From Acidobacteriota bacterium (GTDB taxonomy: Bacteria; Acidobacteriota; Terriglobia; Terriglobales; Acidobacteriaceae): DNA of 64,000 nt. Shown here piece after piece: positions 54,520 through 62,301 of this stretch (positions are counted from its first letter, which is position 1; every line of letters begins with the position of its first letter). A program made the translations under genes and the position numbers. Under the pieces are notes generated by a model that saw nothing but the letters and a program-made list of their open reading frames with translations, was not told the DNA's origin and did no database searches. The stretch spans positions 1 to 64,000 of the forward strand of contig JAJZVX010000010.1 in NCBI GenBank assembly GCA_021846985.1, read 5' to 3'.

Positions 54520-54938
54520 GTTAACTCCGCAAAACGAGTGAGGCTTTAGCCCCTGAGGGACGGTTTTTCCGCAATCGTGACCTTTACCACAGTCCGGGCA
54601 GCTGGCCCGGTTATGCTCCCAGAGCATCACCAGAACCACGAAGGGCTGTGCCCATCATGCATCGCAGGCGGGTCGCCCAGGTGCCGGGGAGCGCAGCGAG
54701 TTCTCCCCCGAGTGATGGGTGCCCGGGTGCCGCTTTGGGCGCTCGGGACAGCAGAAACCTTGATCTGCCACTCTCAACCGAGAACACCCCCTTGCGGCGG
54801 CGGCGCATGGAGTCACAAGCGAAAATGCGGAGCCTTGCAGAAAATTACGCCCTGCCATGGGAAAATGGCTTCGGAACATGCCCACAAAAACCGGCTCTCG
54901 AGCTGGAGCAACCCCGGCGAAGAGCCGGAGCAAATGCA

Positions 54939-54975
54939 ATACCCCCCTACCCCCCTCCCTACCCGAGGGGGGTAT
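54939..54975 (+). repeat. 10-bp inverted repeat ATACCCCCCT/AGGGGGGTAT
   Basis: ATACCCCCCT (54939-54948) and AGGGGGGTAT (54966-54975) are perfect arms around a C-rich 17-base loop. The C-runs could also form an intercalated or G-quadruplex structure on the two strands. It is one of several non-coding dyads in this spacer. Confidence 0.5.
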
Positions 54976-55171
54976 CGTGCAAGCGGTTGAAAACAAAGAG
55001 TCATCACTGTCAAAGTATCACGATCCGGTACATTTTGACCAAAAATTCGCCTGTTTGTGCAGTTCAAGGCCCCGGGGACTGTCCCACGGCAACCACTTCC
55101 AGAGTCTTGCTGGGCGCACAGAACTCTTCTGTTTTTCGTTGCCATGCGCCGCGCTTTGACTCCACCAAAGG

Positions 55172-55199
55172 AAAACCCCGGGAAGCAGTCTCCCGGGGT
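55172..55199 (-). terminator. Rho-independent terminator behind the outer-membrane protein gene
   Basis: ACCCCGGGA (55175-55183) and TCCCGGGGT (55191-55199) pair perfectly around AGCAGTC. Read on the minus strand the hairpin is followed by TTTTCCTTT. It lies 25 bases after the stop codon at 55224. Confidence 0.8.
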
Positions 55200-55223
55200 C
55201 CGCGGCGTCCACTGTGGCGCGGC

Positions 55224-55973
55224 TCACATCTTTCCAAACCGGTACCCGATTGTCACGGAAAACCCAAAGCTGTGCTGGATGGTCGATCCAAATCCGGTGG
55301 GGATAAACTCCGGAGCCAACCGCGCTGAAACCCTTGGCGTCAGGTTGTACTCGCCGATAAGAGAAGCATTGGCCGCAAACACCGGTCCGTTCGGCCAAAG
55401 ACCCAGCGCCTCGGCCAGGGTTTCGCTCCCGCTCAAATCACCGGTAAAGTGGCCATAGGCCATGCCCGCCATGATCCTTCCGGCAACCGATACCTTCGGC
55501 TGCATATAAAACCGGTAGGTAGGTCCGGCCATGAAAGTGTACTGAGTTACCTCCACATTGGTGATGGCGCTGTTCGTAATCGCGTTGTTATACACATAGG
55601 CCGCGCCGAAATAACCGCGCGCATCGCCCGTAATGCCCAGTCGTTCGTTGAAGTACCGCGTAACTCCTGCGTCCCAGGCATATTCATGCGCCCGCTGCAG
55701 GTTCACCCCCGGCACAAACCGCAGGTATCCCATGCCGAAATAGCCCTCGTACCGATGCGCGTAAGCCTGCTGAATGGCGAGGGCGCGGCGCTGTGCCCGG
55801 CGTGCCCGGATGCGCGCCTGCACGGTGATTTCGCCCTGGGTTTCGGTGCCGGCGGCCGGTTGCTGCGTCGCCTCCGGGGTGGCGGGATTGCTGCTCGAAC
55901 TTTGCGCCAAAGCGGCGGGGACGGCTGGGCAAATCAGCGCCAGCGAAAGAGCTAAACGGAAAAAAGATGACAT
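55224..55973 (-). CDS. Outer-membrane beta-barrel-like protein
   Basis: A 249-residue protein with a signal peptide (FFRLALSLALICPAVPAALAQ), a Ser/Pro/Gln-rich linker and a barrel-like mature part. The latter has alternating aromatic strands (YEGYFGMGYLRFVPGVNLQRAHEYAWDAGVTRYFNERLGITGDARGYFG, then YTFMAGPTYRFYMQPKVSVAGRIMAGMAYGHF) and a C-terminal FGFSVTIGYRFGKM strand ending in an aromatic-rich pattern. It is similar in layout to the OmpA-type outer-membrane beta-barrel proteins common in acidobacteria. ATG 55973 is supported by GGAGGAAATG. The frame runs further upstream but without a signal peptide. Confidence 0.8.
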   Translation of the reverse strand: MSSFFRLALSLALICPAVPAALAQSSSSNPATPEATQQPAAGTETQGEITVQARIRARRAQRRALAIQQAYAHRYEGYFGMGYLRFVPGVNLQRAHEYAWDAGVTRYFNERLGITGDARGYFGAAYVYNNAITNSAITNVEVTQYTFMAGPTYRFYMQPKVSVAGRIMAGMAYGHFTGDLSGSETLAEALGLWPNGPVFAANASLIGEYNLTPRVSARLAPEFIPTGFGSTIQHSFGFSVTIGYRFGKM

Positions 55974-56268
55974 GGACGTTGCATTTCCTCCACGGGACTG
56001 CGGAAGCACACCACGGCTTCGCGCAGCGCTTCCCCCACTTCGTATTAAATCATCTGGAGCGAGCCTTGTGGGCGGATGCGGCTGGTTTAGAGGCTGGAAC
56101 CGGCGTATCCCGGCAAATTCCAGGCCTGTCCTCCAGCGCTTCCCGGCTTTTCTGCCCATCCCGGCCGGTTCCGCCACGCCGGCGCCTTCGCCCCGCCTGT
56201 CGCTTAATACCATGCCCACGGCGCCGCCAGGTACGTTACCATGAAGGCCATTGGAGGCCAAATCGCTC

Positions 56269-56847
56269 ATGGGTAAGATTCTGCTCGGGCTGTTCCTTGG
56301 AGTTGTTCTTTTCCCCCTCGCCGTGCTGGGATGGCTGTACTTTGGCAACGTGCCCGTCGCCGTAGCCGACCCGCCGTTCCCTCAGGAAAGGTTGATCACC
56401 CACATTCCGCTGCACGCCCGCATCGATCGCGAAGCCCCGAAAACCGCGCCGATTGAGGCCGATGAAGCCAACCTCGTGGCCGGAGCGCAAATCTACGGCG
56501 ACCACTGCGCGGGTTGCCACGGCCTTTACGGCAAACCCTCCCCCATTGGCGACCGGATGTTTCCCCCTGCGCCTCCGCTCTGGAAGCCTCACCACCACGG
56601 CTCACAAACCGTGGTCGGGGTAAGCGATGACCCGCCGGGCGAAACCTACTGGAAGGTCGCCAACGGCATCCGCCTCACCGGCATGCCGAGCTACAAAGGC
56701 GCCTTGACGGAGAACCAGATGTGGCAGGTGAGCCTGCTATTGGCCAACGCCGACAAAACCTTGCCGCCTGCCGCTCTGGACCTCCTGAAAGGCGTCTCCC
56801 AGGTGGAGGCTGCACCCGTCAAGACGGCGCGCGTCCAAACGAAGTAG
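56269..56847 (+). CDS. Membrane-anchored monoheme cytochrome c
   Basis: A 192-residue protein with an uncleaved or signal anchor helix (ILLGLFLGVVLFPLAVLGWLYFG, about residues 4-26) and a class I cytochrome c domain (heme site CAGCH near residue 87-91 in GAQIYGDHCAGCHGLYGKPSP). A Met ligand is likely in NGIRLTGMPSYKGALTENQMWQVSLLLANADKTLP (about residues 133-168). ATG 56269 has GGAGG upstream at slightly long spacing; TTG 56251 is an alternative. It may carry electrons between membrane complexes; a partner is not evident. Confidence 0.88.
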   Translation: MGKILLGLFLGVVLFPLAVLGWLYFGNVPVAVADPPFPQERLITHIPLHARIDREAPKTAPIEADEANLVAGAQIYGDHCAGCHGLYGKPSPIGDRMFPPAPPLWKPHHHGSQTVVGVSDDPPGETYWKVANGIRLTGMPSYKGALTENQMWQVSLLLANADKTLPPAALDLLKGVSQVEAAPVKTARVQTK

Positions 56848-56894
56848 TCCACCCCGCCGGAAGGACTCGTTCACGGCTTCAAAGGAGCATCGAG

Positions 56895-57014
56895 ATGAAC
56901 GTCATCGAGCTGATCCGTAAAGGGCTAGGATTCTTTTTGATGAGTATTGGCGTCTCCAGCCCGGCAAAGAAACCGCAGTCGGCCACAAAGCCAGGGGCAA
57001 AACAAACCCCGTAA
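56895..57014 (+). CDS. 39-residue small protein
   Basis: An ORF of 39 codons starting at ATG 56895 with AAAGGAGCATCGAG upstream, the strongest ribosome-binding site in this stretch. The product (MNVIELIRKGLGFFLMSIGVSS then a Lys/Pro-rich tail) has one short hydrophobic helix with a cationic end. It lies 47 bases after the cytochrome gene and may be co-transcribed. I do not recognise a family. Confidence 0.55.
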   Translation: MNVIELIRKGLGFFLMSIGVSSPAKKPQSATKPGAKQTP

Positions 57015-57403
57015 CCGGCGCGATGGCCGCTGGGAATGGTCTCGATCGTTCTCGTCACTCTCGTTCTTTGCCTCGGCCCTTCCAACGATGGGCCGGGGCA
57101 GATTCTGGCTGTTTTCCGGGGAAGCTTCAGAGAGGCGGGACGCGCGGAGCGGCCAGGCCGCACGCAGGATGCATCGTAAGGGCCAGCAGGGAATCTTCTA
57201 TACAGGCGAGCACATTCATATGGCTGCACAAAAGGGTTTTTGGCGGGCATTTTGGGATTTTCTGGTTCTCTTCAGCGGAATTTCCACCGCTTCAAATCTG
57301 TCCCGCACACAGAGACGCCCCGTGCGCAGGAGGGGATTATTCCTGTTCCGAAACGATGGCGGCAACGCAAAGGTGATCCCCGGCAAATGAGCCGATTGCT
57401 AAA
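57015..57403 (+). other. 389-bp gap before mqnC, with one small ORF
   Basis: No clear gene. The only candidate is the 56-codon ORF at 57220-57390. A TATACA hexamer near 57199-57204 could be a -10 element but no -35 is convincing. Confidence 0.35.
57220..57390 (+). CDS. Possible 56-residue small protein
   Basis: ATG 57220 opens 56 codons (MAAQKGFWRAFWDFLVLFSG then a basic tail RRPVRRRG and NAKVIPGK). The first half is aromatic and amphipathic, the second strongly basic. No good ribosome-binding site precedes it. It ends 14 bases before mqnC. Real translation is uncertain. Confidence 0.3.
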   Translation: MAAQKGFWRAFWDFLVLFSGISTASNLSRTQRRPVRRRGLFLFRNDGGNAKVIPGK

Positions 57404-58459
57404 ATGAAGGCTATGCCGCTGACTCGTCAACAGGCTCTTGATTACTTTCGCTCCTCCGATCTGATTGGACTCGGATTTGAGGCGGATGCTGTTCGCCGCC
57501 GTCTTCACCCCGAGGGAGTGGTCACCTACATTATTGACCGCAACATCAACTACACCAACTTCTGCACAGAGTACTGTACCTTCTGCGCCTTCTATCGGCC
57601 GTTGACGGGCCCACGATCGGAAGAGGGTTATGTACTTGACTTCGAGAAGATCTACGAGAAGATCGCCGAAACCGAAGAGATGGGCGGTACCGGGGTGCTG
57701 ATGCAAGGTGGCATTCATCCGGAATTGAAAATCGACTGGTTTGAGCGTCTCTTCAGCGGCATCAAGCAGCGTTTTCCGCGCATCTGGCTTCATTGCCTTA
57801 CCGCCTCGGAGGTTCTGGCCATCGCCAAGTACAGCGATCTCAGCCTGCGAGACACCCTCATCCGCCTGCGGGATGCAGGCCTGGATTCAATCCCCGGGGG
57901 AGGCGCCGAAATTCTGGACGACGATGTCCGCCAGCGTATTGCCCGCCTCAAATGCAACACGGAGGACTGGTTGAGTGTGCATCGCAGCGCGCACCAGCTT
58001 GGCATGCGCACTACGGCGACCATGATGTTCGGCGTGGGCGAGACCTTTGATCAGCGCATCAACCACTTCGAAGCCGTCCGCCGCCTGCAGGAAGAAACAG
58101 GCGGATTCACGGCCTTTATTCCCTGGAGCTTTCAGCCCCGGCACACAGCTCTGGGCGGCCGCGGCTGGGACGAAGCCACCTCGGTTGAGTATCTCAAGGT
58201 GCTTGCCATCTCGCGTCTTTATCTCGACAACATCGAGAACGTGCAGGCGAGCTGGGTTACCCAGGGCCTGAAGGTGCTGGAGCTGGGCTTGCATTTTGGC
58301 GGCAACGATGTGGGCTCGGTGATGCTGGAGGAGAATGTCGTGAAGGCCGCCGGCACCAGCAACTGCACCACCGAGGAGGAACTCCGGCGCATCATCCGCG
58401 ATGCAGGCTTCAAGCCGGTGCAACGGGACACGCTCTACCGGACCATGTTCCTTAACTGA
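57404..58459 (+). CDS. mqnC: Cyclic dehypoxanthine futalosine synthase (MqnC), radical SAM
   Basis: A 351-residue radical SAM enzyme of the futalosine pathway to menaquinone, converting dehypoxanthine futalosine to its cyclic form. The [4Fe-4S] cysteines are Cys54, Cys58 and Cys61 in FCTEYCTFCAF (CX3CX2C), followed by a SAM-binding TGVLMQGGIHPEL. The C-terminal QPRHTALGG, WVTQGLKVLELGLHFGGNDVGSVMLEENVV and KPVQRDTLY are diagnostic for MqnC against MqnE. ATG 57404 or 57413 could start it. Menaquinone would serve the act complex described above. Confidence 0.94.
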   Translation: MKAMPLTRQQALDYFRSSDLIGLGFEADAVRRRLHPEGVVTYIIDRNINYTNFCTEYCTFCAFYRPLTGPRSEEGYVLDFEKIYEKIAETEEMGGTGVLMQGGIHPELKIDWFERLFSGIKQRFPRIWLHCLTASEVLAIAKYSDLSLRDTLIRLRDAGLDSIPGGGAEILDDDVRQRIARLKCNTEDWLSVHRSAHQLGMRTTATMMFGVGETFDQRINHFEAVRRLQEETGGFTAFIPWSFQPRHTALGGRGWDEATSVEYLKVLAISRLYLDNIENVQASWVTQGLKVLELGLHFGGNDVGSVMLEENVVKAAGTSNCTTEEELRRIIRDAGFKPVQRDTLYRTMFLN

Positions 58460-58676
58460 CCCCGCGATTTCTTGGCGTCTGGGACAGGAGGAGCGAATGT
58501 ACAGAGCACGCAAAGCATGAATGAGCGATTCGTCCCGTTTTTCTTGATCCGGCGCGATGCGGGTCGTGGGGCGCGGGAATTCCGAAGGCGGTTTGTATCG
58601 CGAGGGGACTTGGCAATCGAGTCCGGTGAGCCGCAGACCCCAGAGAGCAGAGCGGTGTTCCGCCGGCAGGAACCGG

Positions 58677-59156
58677 TCAAGGGTGGGTCTGGCTTCCCGC
58701 GGCCACTTGTAGCCCATGCTGCAGCAAGTCAACGATGGAGGCCAGGCTCTGCTCCGCTCCACGCTTGCTTCCTGGCAGGTTCACGATAAGCGTTCTGTCT
58801 TTCAGGCCCGCAGCGCCGCGCGCGAGCCATGCATAAGGATTGGCAGCAGCGCCGCGGGAGCGCATAGCTTCAGCAAGTCCAGGAGCTTCCCGGTCAATCA
58901 CGCGGCGAGTCGCCTCCGGGGTCCGGTCGCGGGGACCGAGTCCCGTGCCGCCCACGGTGAGGACGAGCGCATCTCCGCGGCAGGATAACCGGTTCAGTTC
59001 GGCGGAAATGGCATCTTCGTTATCCGCGAGCAAGCTGGTTTCAATCTCAGCCTCGGGCCAGTATTTCCGCAGTAGCGTTACAACCGCAGGGCCTGCGGTG
59101 TCTGTCATCAGTCCCTGCGAACACCGGTCGGAAATCGTAAGCACCGCGATCACCAT
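58677..59156 (-). CDS. mogA: Molybdopterin adenylyltransferase (MogA/MoaB family)
   Basis: A 159-residue protein starting MVIAVLTISDRCSQG. It contains the family-typical VLTVGGTGLGPRDRTPEATRRVIDREAPGLAEAMRSRG (about residues 66-103), with the GGTG nucleotide-binding loop and the catalytic Asp/Glu region, and LIVNLPGSKRGAEQSLASIVDLLQHGLQ at the end. It adenylates molybdopterin before molybdenum insertion. It is next to the lipid kinase gene (17-base gap), which may be chance or co-transcription. Confidence 0.92.
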   Translation of the reverse strand: MVIAVLTISDRCSQGLMTDTAGPAVVTLLRKYWPEAEIETSLLADNEDAISAELNRLSCRGDALVLTVGGTGLGPRDRTPEATRRVIDREAPGLAEAMRSRGAAANPYAWLARGAAGLKDRTLIVNLPGSKRGAEQSLASIVDLLQHGLQVAAGSQTHP

Positions 59157-59173
59157 GCCGATGATTGTACCGT

Positions 59174-60133
59174 TTATGCCCTTGCTCTTGGCGGAATCAG
59201 CAGGGTTACTGCATCGGGGACGATCTCAATGCGAGCCGGAAGGTTACCGAGGACCTCTCCATCGGCTTCTGCAATGATGTCGTGAGGGAATCCGTTACAG
59301 GGGTGGCACTCCACCGAGTTTGCCTGAATGAGATGGACATTGCGGGAAAAGGTCTGGCGGCCAAAAATCACCGCCATGAGAAAGCTGAGATAGTCGCGGC
59401 GGCGGCGGGTGCTGAAGGCGATCAGATGCAAACTGTTGCTTTCGAGCATGGCGCCGGGCGCAAACTTGCGCAAAACCCCGCCGAAGTCGCTCACCCGGAT
59501 GGCCAGGAGTTGGGAGAGATGTTCCACGCGCGGCACGCTGGAACCATTGACAAACGAAGCTTCAAAGAGAGGAAAAGAATGGGTGGCCCACACGCGGAAT
59601 CCTTCAATCATATAAAGGGCATACCCGATACGGCGTTTGAGAGCCGGATTCATGCGGGAGAGAAAGAGCGCATCGGCTCCAATGCCTGCAGCCACCGTGA
59701 AGTAGCGGGCACTAAGATTCCCGCCTGCATCCCGGGTGTGAATCCGGCCGATGGGGACGCGTACCCTTTCGGCACTACAGAGGAGCCGCGCGGCTTTGGC
59801 TGGCGAGCCGCCCATGCCCAGGTTGTTGGCCAATGCATTCGCGGTTCCCAAGGGCAGAACGCCGAGCGCCACATGCGTGCCGACCAGCGCCTGGAGCACC
59901 TCGTTCATGGTTCCGTCGCCTCCGCAGGCGACCACCGTATCAAAGCCGTCATCGACAGCTCGACGCGCCACATCCACCGCACGGCCGGCGCCATCGGTTT
60001 CAAAAGGCACCGCAGCGATGCCGGCTTCCGTAAGGGTAACTAGCGCGTGCTGCACCGCATTCCCGTGTCGCGAAGAACCCATGCCGGAAAATGGGTTATA
60101 AATCAGTGCAACCTTGCGTATGGTCGAATGCAC
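59174..60133 (-). CDS. Diacylglycerol/lipid kinase family protein (YegS/BmrU-like)
   Basis: A ~320-residue protein of the DAGK catalytic fold. VALIYNPFSGMGSSRHG (about residues 7-23), the nucleotide site VVACGGDGTMNEVLQALVG (about 64-82), LGVLPLGTANALANNLGM and the C-terminal FAPGAMLESNSLHLIAF and EADGEVLGNLPARIEI pattern are typical. It phosphorylates a lipid, the acceptor unknown. The open frame continues upstream into rhaB, so GTG 60133, 8-9 bases after GGGGGA, is chosen as start. Confidence 0.88.
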   Translation of the reverse strand: MHSTIRKVALIYNPFSGMGSSRHGNAVQHALVTLTEAGIAAVPFETDGAGRAVDVARRAVDDGFDTVVACGGDGTMNEVLQALVGTHVALGVLPLGTANALANNLGMGGSPAKAARLLCSAERVRVPIGRIHTRDAGGNLSARYFTVAAGIGADALFLSRMNPALKRRIGYALYMIEGFRVWATHSFPLFEASFVNGSSVPRVEHLSQLLAIRVSDFGGVLRKFAPGAMLESNSLHLIAFSTRRRRDYLSFLMAVIFGRQTFSRNVHLIQANSVECHPCNGFPHDIIAEADGEVLGNLPARIEIVPDAVTLLIPPRARA

Positions 60134-60266
60134 CTTACGGTCCCCCGGTGTTAGCTCCACCGGTTTATGATTGCACAACCGTACAGCATCCCGTACACCG
60201 TAAGCCCTATGGCGAGGAGAAAGGCCCAACCTCGCATAAGGTATCTTTTTGAATGCACGGCTGGAG

Positions 60267-61775
60267 TTACGCAATTTCAGGCGTGCGGCAGCGCGCAACG
60301 GCGGCTTTGTACCGCTCGTAAGCATCGGGCCAGGCAGCGCCTGAGGCTGGCTCGTATCGCTGACACTCAACCGACTCGCCCAAGGCCGCACGGCCTTCTT
60401 CCAGGTTCTTCAGGTGGCTGGTGGCGACGGCTTGCAACATGGCATTGCCCAAAGCCGCAGCCTCCACCGGGCCGGCCACCACTTCGCGGCCACAGGCGTC
60501 GGCGGTCATCTGGCAGAGAAATCGATTCAGGCTTCCGCCGCCTACCACGCGTATTGTGCGCAGTGTTCGTCCTGTAATACGCTCCAGGCTTTCGATCGCA
60601 TCCCGGTAAGAGAAGCTCAAACTCTCAAAGATGCAACGCGCCATTTCTCCGGCCGTGCCCGGAACAGGCTGGCCGCTGTGGGCGCAAGAGTCCCGGACCG
60701 CTGCCAGCATGTTGGCAGGAGCCTGCAATGCGCTGGCCGAAGGGTCGATGAACGATCGAAAGGCCGTGGCTTTTTGCGCCGCAGCTTCCAGGTCGCTCCA
60801 TGCGTGGTGCTCGCCGGCGGCATCCCAGGCGTGCACGCACTCCTGCAGAATCCACAAGCCGGTCAGGTTCTTTAGCATGAGCACGCCGCCATCGGCCGCG
60901 CCTTCGTTTGTAAACCCGCCGCGGAAGAAGTCGTCGCTCAGATTGGGCTCGTGGGCGGCAATGCCCATCAGGCTCCACGTGCCGCTGCTGAGAAAGACAC
61001 TCGACTGATCGAGAGCGGGAATGGCCGCAACCGCGCTGGCTGTATCGTGCGAGGCGACGGCAATGCACGGAAACGGGCGAGCGAATCCGCACTCTGCCTG
61101 TACGGCAGGAAGCAGGGAGCCAAGGATCGTTCCCGGCAGAACTACCGCCTGAAAGATGCGCGGCGGCAATTGAAACGCGGCCAGCGTGGCTTGCGACCAA
61201 CTTCGCGCCTGCAGATCGTAGAGCTGGGTGGTGGTCGCCTCGGTGTATTCCGCGCGCTTCTGGCCGCTCAGCAAAAACTGAAATAGATCGGGGATCATCA
61301 GCAGCGCGTAGGCGTTCCTCAGTTGCCGGTCGCGGTGAAAGATCATGCTGGCGAGCTGGAATACCGTGTTGATCTCCATGGTTTGTCCGCCGGTGGCGCG
61401 AAACAGCTCGCGCGGTCCCATCACCGTGTGCACCCGCTCCGGAAGCCCTTTGGTGCGAGCATCGCGATAGTGATACGGATTCCCCAACAGGCGATCGCGT
61501 TCGTCGAGCAGGCCGAAGTCCACACCCCACGCATCTACGCCAATTCCGCACGGCGTATCGCCTCCCGAAGCTCTGTACAGCCTTAATCCGTTCTGAATCT
61601 CTGACCACATGCGGAGCGCATCCCAATGGAGACTGTTTCCGAAGTGAACACCTCCATTCGGAAAACGATGAATCTGCTGCATGCTGAAGCGGCTGCCATC
61701 CCAACGGCAATCCATCACGCGGCCGCTCGATGCTCCGAGGTCTACGGCAAGAAAATGCGCGGCTGTTGTCATCAC
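60267..61775 (-). CDS. rhaB: Rhamnulokinase
   Basis: A 502-residue FGGY kinase that phosphorylates L-rhamnulose in L-rhamnose catabolism. It has the N-terminal ATP-site LAVDLGASSGRVMDCRW (about residues 9-25), GIGVDAWGVDFGLLDERDRLLGNPYHYRDART (family block with the catalytic Asp region), QLASMIFHRDRQL and the C-terminal RVVGGGSLNRFLCQMTADACGREVVAGPVEAAALGNAMLQA. It reads divergently from the exported GH2 gene, consistent with a glycan-degradation locus; rhaA and rhaD are not in the window. Confidence 0.93.
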   Translation of the reverse strand: MMTTAAHFLAVDLGASSGRVMDCRWDGSRFSMQQIHRFPNGGVHFGNSLHWDALRMWSEIQNGLRLYRASGGDTPCGIGVDAWGVDFGLLDERDRLLGNPYHYRDARTKGLPERVHTVMGPRELFRATGGQTMEINTVFQLASMIFHRDRQLRNAYALLMIPDLFQFLLSGQKRAEYTEATTTQLYDLQARSWSQATLAAFQLPPRIFQAVVLPGTILGSLLPAVQAECGFARPFPCIAVASHDTASAVAAIPALDQSSVFLSSGTWSLMGIAAHEPNLSDDFFRGGFTNEGAADGGVLMLKNLTGLWILQECVHAWDAAGEHHAWSDLEAAAQKATAFRSFIDPSASALQAPANMLAAVRDSCAHSGQPVPGTAGEMARCIFESLSFSYRDAIESLERITGRTLRTIRVVGGGSLNRFLCQMTADACGREVVAGPVEAAALGNAMLQAVATSHLKNLEEGRAALGESVECQRYEPASGAAWPDAYERYKAAVARCRTPEIA

Positions 61776-62301
61776 TGTCCAGTTGAATCTCGTGCAACCA
61801 GTTTAGCTGCCCGGCCTTTCTTGCGCGATGACGATAGAGGGGATATTGGCAGGTGATTCCCTGGCGCCAGCGATCAGTTGATGGATTTGGACGGGTGGCG
61901 CAATGTGTGTGTCCAGCGCGCCCATATCGTTTTACTGCATGAAAGCAGCGGGATCAGCCTCTCGACCCGCAAACCGTGGCCGCGACCAGCGAACGAGCTT
62001 CTGACATGGACACTGCCTGGCTGCCTGGCTTGCCTTCGCCGCTCCATCGTTTTTGGATATTTCGTTGCGCGTAACAACCCGTGCCTGCTCACATTCAGAT
62101 TCCCACTGCGGCTCTCCGCGCACTATCCTTTCTCCCGTTCGGCCGCACCCGTGCTGCCGCGCGTGAAGCCCTCCGTGAGCCGCCCGCAACTTCTCTCGCG
62201 GAAAGGCACGCATGCCACACTCAATCGCCGCCACCGCAAAGGAACGGCAGTTTGATCCATATGTATAAACGGTGGCCAAACTGCCAGAGAGAGACAGCGT
62301 C
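61776..62301 (+). other. 526-bp divergent regulatory region between rhaB and the GH2 gene
   Basis: No supported ORF. The most striking element is the dyad at 62246-62285, close to the GH2 start, with TATAAA (62264-62269) inside its spacer. The rhaB-proximal half has no clear motif. Both promoters should lie here. Confidence 0.4.
62246..62285 (+). promoter_or_regulatory. Operator-like dyad upstream of the GH2 gene
   Basis: GGCAGTTTG (62246-62254) and CAAACTGCC (62277-62285) are perfect 9-bp arms separated by 22 bases that include ATCCATATGTATAAACGG. The dyad ends 16 bases before the ATG. It may be an operator for a sugar-responsive regulator, or a 5' UTR hairpin that controls translation. Confidence 0.5.

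Larger units (their letters stand above)
54359..55164 (+). other. Repeat-rich non-coding stretch
   Basis: About 0.8 kb without a gene I can support. It holds three ~32-bp tandem units (54413-54509), an adjoining palindrome GGCACGGCTTTAGCCGTGCC (54500-54519) and a second CTTTAG-centred sequence (54540-54560). Further along are GC-rich dyads around 54680-54730 and a 10-bp C/G-run hairpin (54939-54975). ORFs here are low-complexity and frame-inconsistent. It looks like a spacer accumulating dispersed extragenic repeats. Confidence 0.6.

Noticed and set aside
54577-55328. Several overlapping ORFs in the spacer behind fumA
   Set aside because: Low-complexity frames over repeats and dyads with no domain, no ribosome-binding site and conflicting frames.
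58497-58520. Seven-codon minigene with AGGAGGAGCGA upstream, behind mqnC
   Set aside because: Strong ribosome-binding look, but the seven-codon product does not resemble any known leader peptide and there is no downstream gene on this strand.
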